Below, in pieces: positions 12,865 to 14,317 of a stretch of 14,317 nt of DNA; position 1 is the first letter of the stretch; each line of letters opens with the position of its first letter. The notes beneath the pieces are model-generated. The model was not told where the DNA came from, did no database searches, and saw nothing but the letters and a program-made list of their open reading frames with translations. Where the stretch lies: NCBI GenBank assembly GCA_900617975.1, contig UZAE01001248.1, forward strand, positions 1-14,317, in the 5' to 3' direction. Source of the DNA: Rodentolepis nana. Its lineage: Eukaryota > Platyhelminthes > Cestoda > Cyclophyllidea > Hymenolepididae. The position numbers were made by a program, and so were the translations under genes.

Positions 12865-13688
12865 TAGCCAAACTAGGACACGAAATTTTTCCTCCGCAAT
12901 TTTTGCCCCTCAGCATTTCCTCCCTACCCAATAGGATTTTAGCACGATGTATGCCATGAGAGAAAATGCATAAACTACCTTCTTGACTAAACTATTTCTC
13001 TTTCCATATTCGTACTAAACCGGAAGCCCTTTCAATGTTTGCATACATAAATTTAAATTCTTGTTTTGCAAGTAAAAATTTCTACATATCTCTCCCCCTC
13101 TCCATGGTTTATATGCAAAGAAAGTGCAAAGCTATGTTTATATCTTTGGATAATTAAGATGACGTCTTTATTTAACCCTCAACGAACAGAGTCATGGAAA
13201 GCACTTGCGTAATAATCTTACCCATTCAAAAACGATTGAAATTCTTGTCCTAAACACGTTTTATGCACTGCAGGCGAGGACAAGATTAAGAGGATGGGAG
13301 GGGTAAATTAGCGGTGCTGATTCTAAGCCATTTCACATAGGCTTTGAGAGTGAAGGGCGGATGCTGACTTATTAAGGTGACATCTTAATGTTGCGGGAAG
13401 GATAGCTTAGTATGCATTGGGCGGTTTTGACTCACTTATCTTCTCGGTTAGATCGCTTGGCGAATTGATCCATGCCTTTTCAATTCGTGTTCCCAGTTAA
13501 AGACGGAATTGAGGAATCGGTTATTAGAAATGAGGGTCAACTGTTATTTGAAGTTCCTTAAACGTAAGCTTCCTTTCACAAACCGGCTCTCTGTAGGGAA
13601 TATCTGTGCAATAAATTGGCAGGTGATTTCGGGGCCATCCTTATACAACCAATCTACTGAGCAAAGAAGTCTACTACTGTGCTTATCA
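12865..13688. other. Intergenic region, no gene recognised
   Basis: No conserved exon is seen. This is the left flank of the autonomous retrotransposon that begins at 13689. Confidence 0.55.
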
Positions 13689-13760
13689 GGGGTGCGCGAT
13701 AGACTTACCTCCACGTGGTGCACCCTGGACAACGTATCTTCGTACGGCAAAAAAGTCTAT
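13689..13760 (+). ncRNA. HDV-like self-cleaving ribozyme at retrotransposon 5' end
   Basis: P1 is 13689-13695 with 13720-13726 (GGGGTGC/GCACCCT, 7 pairs with terminal G-U). P2 is 13699-13706 with 13753-13760 (8 perfect pairs). P3 is 13707-13709 with 13717-13719 around the loop TCCACGT. P1.1 can form between loop C13711-C13712 and G13727-G13728. The joining strand is GGACAAC. P4 is 13733-13737 with 13742-13746 (CGTAT/GTACG, loop CTTC). The candidate catalytic cytosine is C13748. The length is 72 nt, exactly as in the other two copies. The fold was deduced by eye and activity has not been tested. Confidence 0.87.
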
Positions 13761-13808
13761 CACTCGGCATTTGATTTGACTTCTATTATTATAATTAGCT
13801 TGAAATAA

Positions 13809-14317
13809 GGCTATAAGAGAAATCGCCCTCGTCAGGGCGAATCACAACGTCTTCAGATCCTCCGGTGGAATGCTGGAGGGATGTCAAAGGACAAAAAGAT
13901 CCAAGTCCAGATAATTCTACAAACCTCTGATGTGGACATTTTCACAATTATGGAAGCAAACCTTTCGGACGACAAACTGAAGTACTACCAATTCCCAGGT
14001 TACACTCTGTACCTTCTACCTAAATACCGGCAAGTTGCAAGTGGAATTCTAACTGGAGTAAAAGAAGGGCTCACCTCACACTACGATCTAATCAAGAGTA
14101 TGGGCTCGACACAAGACAAATGTGAAATAATCAGATCAAATGTTTGGAAATGTCAAAACCACTTCAAGTTATATGCAGTGTATAATCCACCCCAGAATTG
14201 TCCCAACTTTGACTTTCTGAACATCTCACACAAAACTGTAGTATTAGGAGACTTCAACGCCCATTCCACCAGATGGGGTTACAAGGATACAAACATAGCT
14301 GGAAAGGAAATCGAAGA
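13809..14317 (+). CDS. Retrotransposon APE-type endonuclease domain (partial ORF)
   Basis: An open frame of 169 codons starts after TAA (13806-13808) and runs off the window. Its motifs follow the exonuclease-endonuclease-phosphatase fold of non-LTR elements: LRWNAGGM (catalytic Asn, codon 13869-13871), FTIMEANL (the metal-binding Glu; most elements read QET), RQVASGILTGV, YNPP, and GDFNAHSTRWGY (14247 onward, catalytic Asp and Asn). The domain nicks the target DNA to prime reverse transcription. The first in-frame ATG is at 13881, after the catalytic Asn motif, so translation probably starts upstream at a non-AUG codon, or the start has been lost. No stops or frameshifts are seen in the visible part, suggesting a relatively young copy. 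Confidence 0.88.
13823..13840 (+). other. GC-rich hairpin just upstream of endonuclease motifs
   Basis: TCGCCCT at 13823-13829 and AGGGCGA at 13834-13840 form a perfect 7-bp stem with loop CGTC. It lies 62 nt after the ribozyme and within the first codons of the endonuclease frame. Confidence 0.5.

Larger units (their letters stand above)
13689..14317 (+). mobile_element. Non-LTR retrotransposon, 5' part (continues past right edge)
   Basis: The element begins with an HDV-like ribozyme (13689-13760), followed by about 50 nt of leader and then an open frame encoding an APE-like endonuclease. The first base after the predicted cleavage site, G13689, should be the element's 5' end. The ribozyme plus a few following bases (CGGCATTTGA) is shared with the short elements at 116 and 3417, then similarity ends. 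No ORF1 lies between ribozyme and endonuclease, so it may be a single-ORF element. The reverse transcriptase should lie beyond 14317, so the clade (jockey-, CR1- or RTE-like) cannot be fixed here. Confidence 0.85.

Noticed and set aside
13509..13808. 99-codon open frame running through the ribozyme and ending at the TAA before the endonuclease
   Set aside because: It reads through non-coding structured RNA and host flank. It is in the endonuclease frame, but its ATG lies upstream of the predicted element 5' end.

Overview
This is an AT-rich animal nuclear DNA window. Its genes are split by GT-AG introns, many only 30-45 nt long. The very short introns, the animal-type DPM1 and UGP2 proteins and the abundance of non-LTR retroelement pieces suggest an invertebrate. 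A parasitic flatworm (tapeworm or fluke) is my best guess, but that is an inference and no marker in the window proves it.

Layout, left to right. (1) 116-470: a short retroelement headed by a hepatitis-delta-like (HDV-like) self-cleaving ribozyme. (2) 524-2292, minus strand: the first four coding exons of a 12-helix MFS transporter (monocarboxylate/OFA-like) that runs off the left edge. (3) 3102-3417, minus strand: a second ribozyme-headed element with 12-bp target-site duplications. (4) 4638-5626, plus strand: a complete eight-exon dolichol-phosphate mannosyltransferase gene (DPM1). (5) 8103-11760, plus strand: a complete seven-exon UTP-glucose-1-phosphate uridylyltransferase gene (UGP2), whose last 36-codon exon sits behind a 1.7-kb intron. 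(6) 12571-12864, minus strand: a 5'-truncated copy of the same short element that lacks the ribozyme. (7) 13689 to the right edge, plus strand: the 5' end of an autonomous non-LTR retrotransposon, with an HDV-like ribozyme followed about 50 nt later by an open frame encoding an APE-type endonuclease.

The two complete genes both supply sugar donors. UGP2 makes UDP-glucose for glycogen and glycosylation. DPM1 makes dolichyl-phosphate-mannose for N-glycans, GPI anchors and O-mannosylation. Their adjacency is not evidence of co-regulation.

The most interesting content is the ribozyme family. Three 72-nt copies can be folded by eye into the nested double pseudoknot of HDV-like ribozymes (P1, P2, P3, P1.1, P4 and the catalytic C). 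One copy heads an autonomous element and two head short non-autonomous ones. In the best-preserved short copy the predicted cleavage site coincides exactly with the end of the target-site duplication. This looks like an autonomous/non-autonomous pair sharing a 5' ribozyme.
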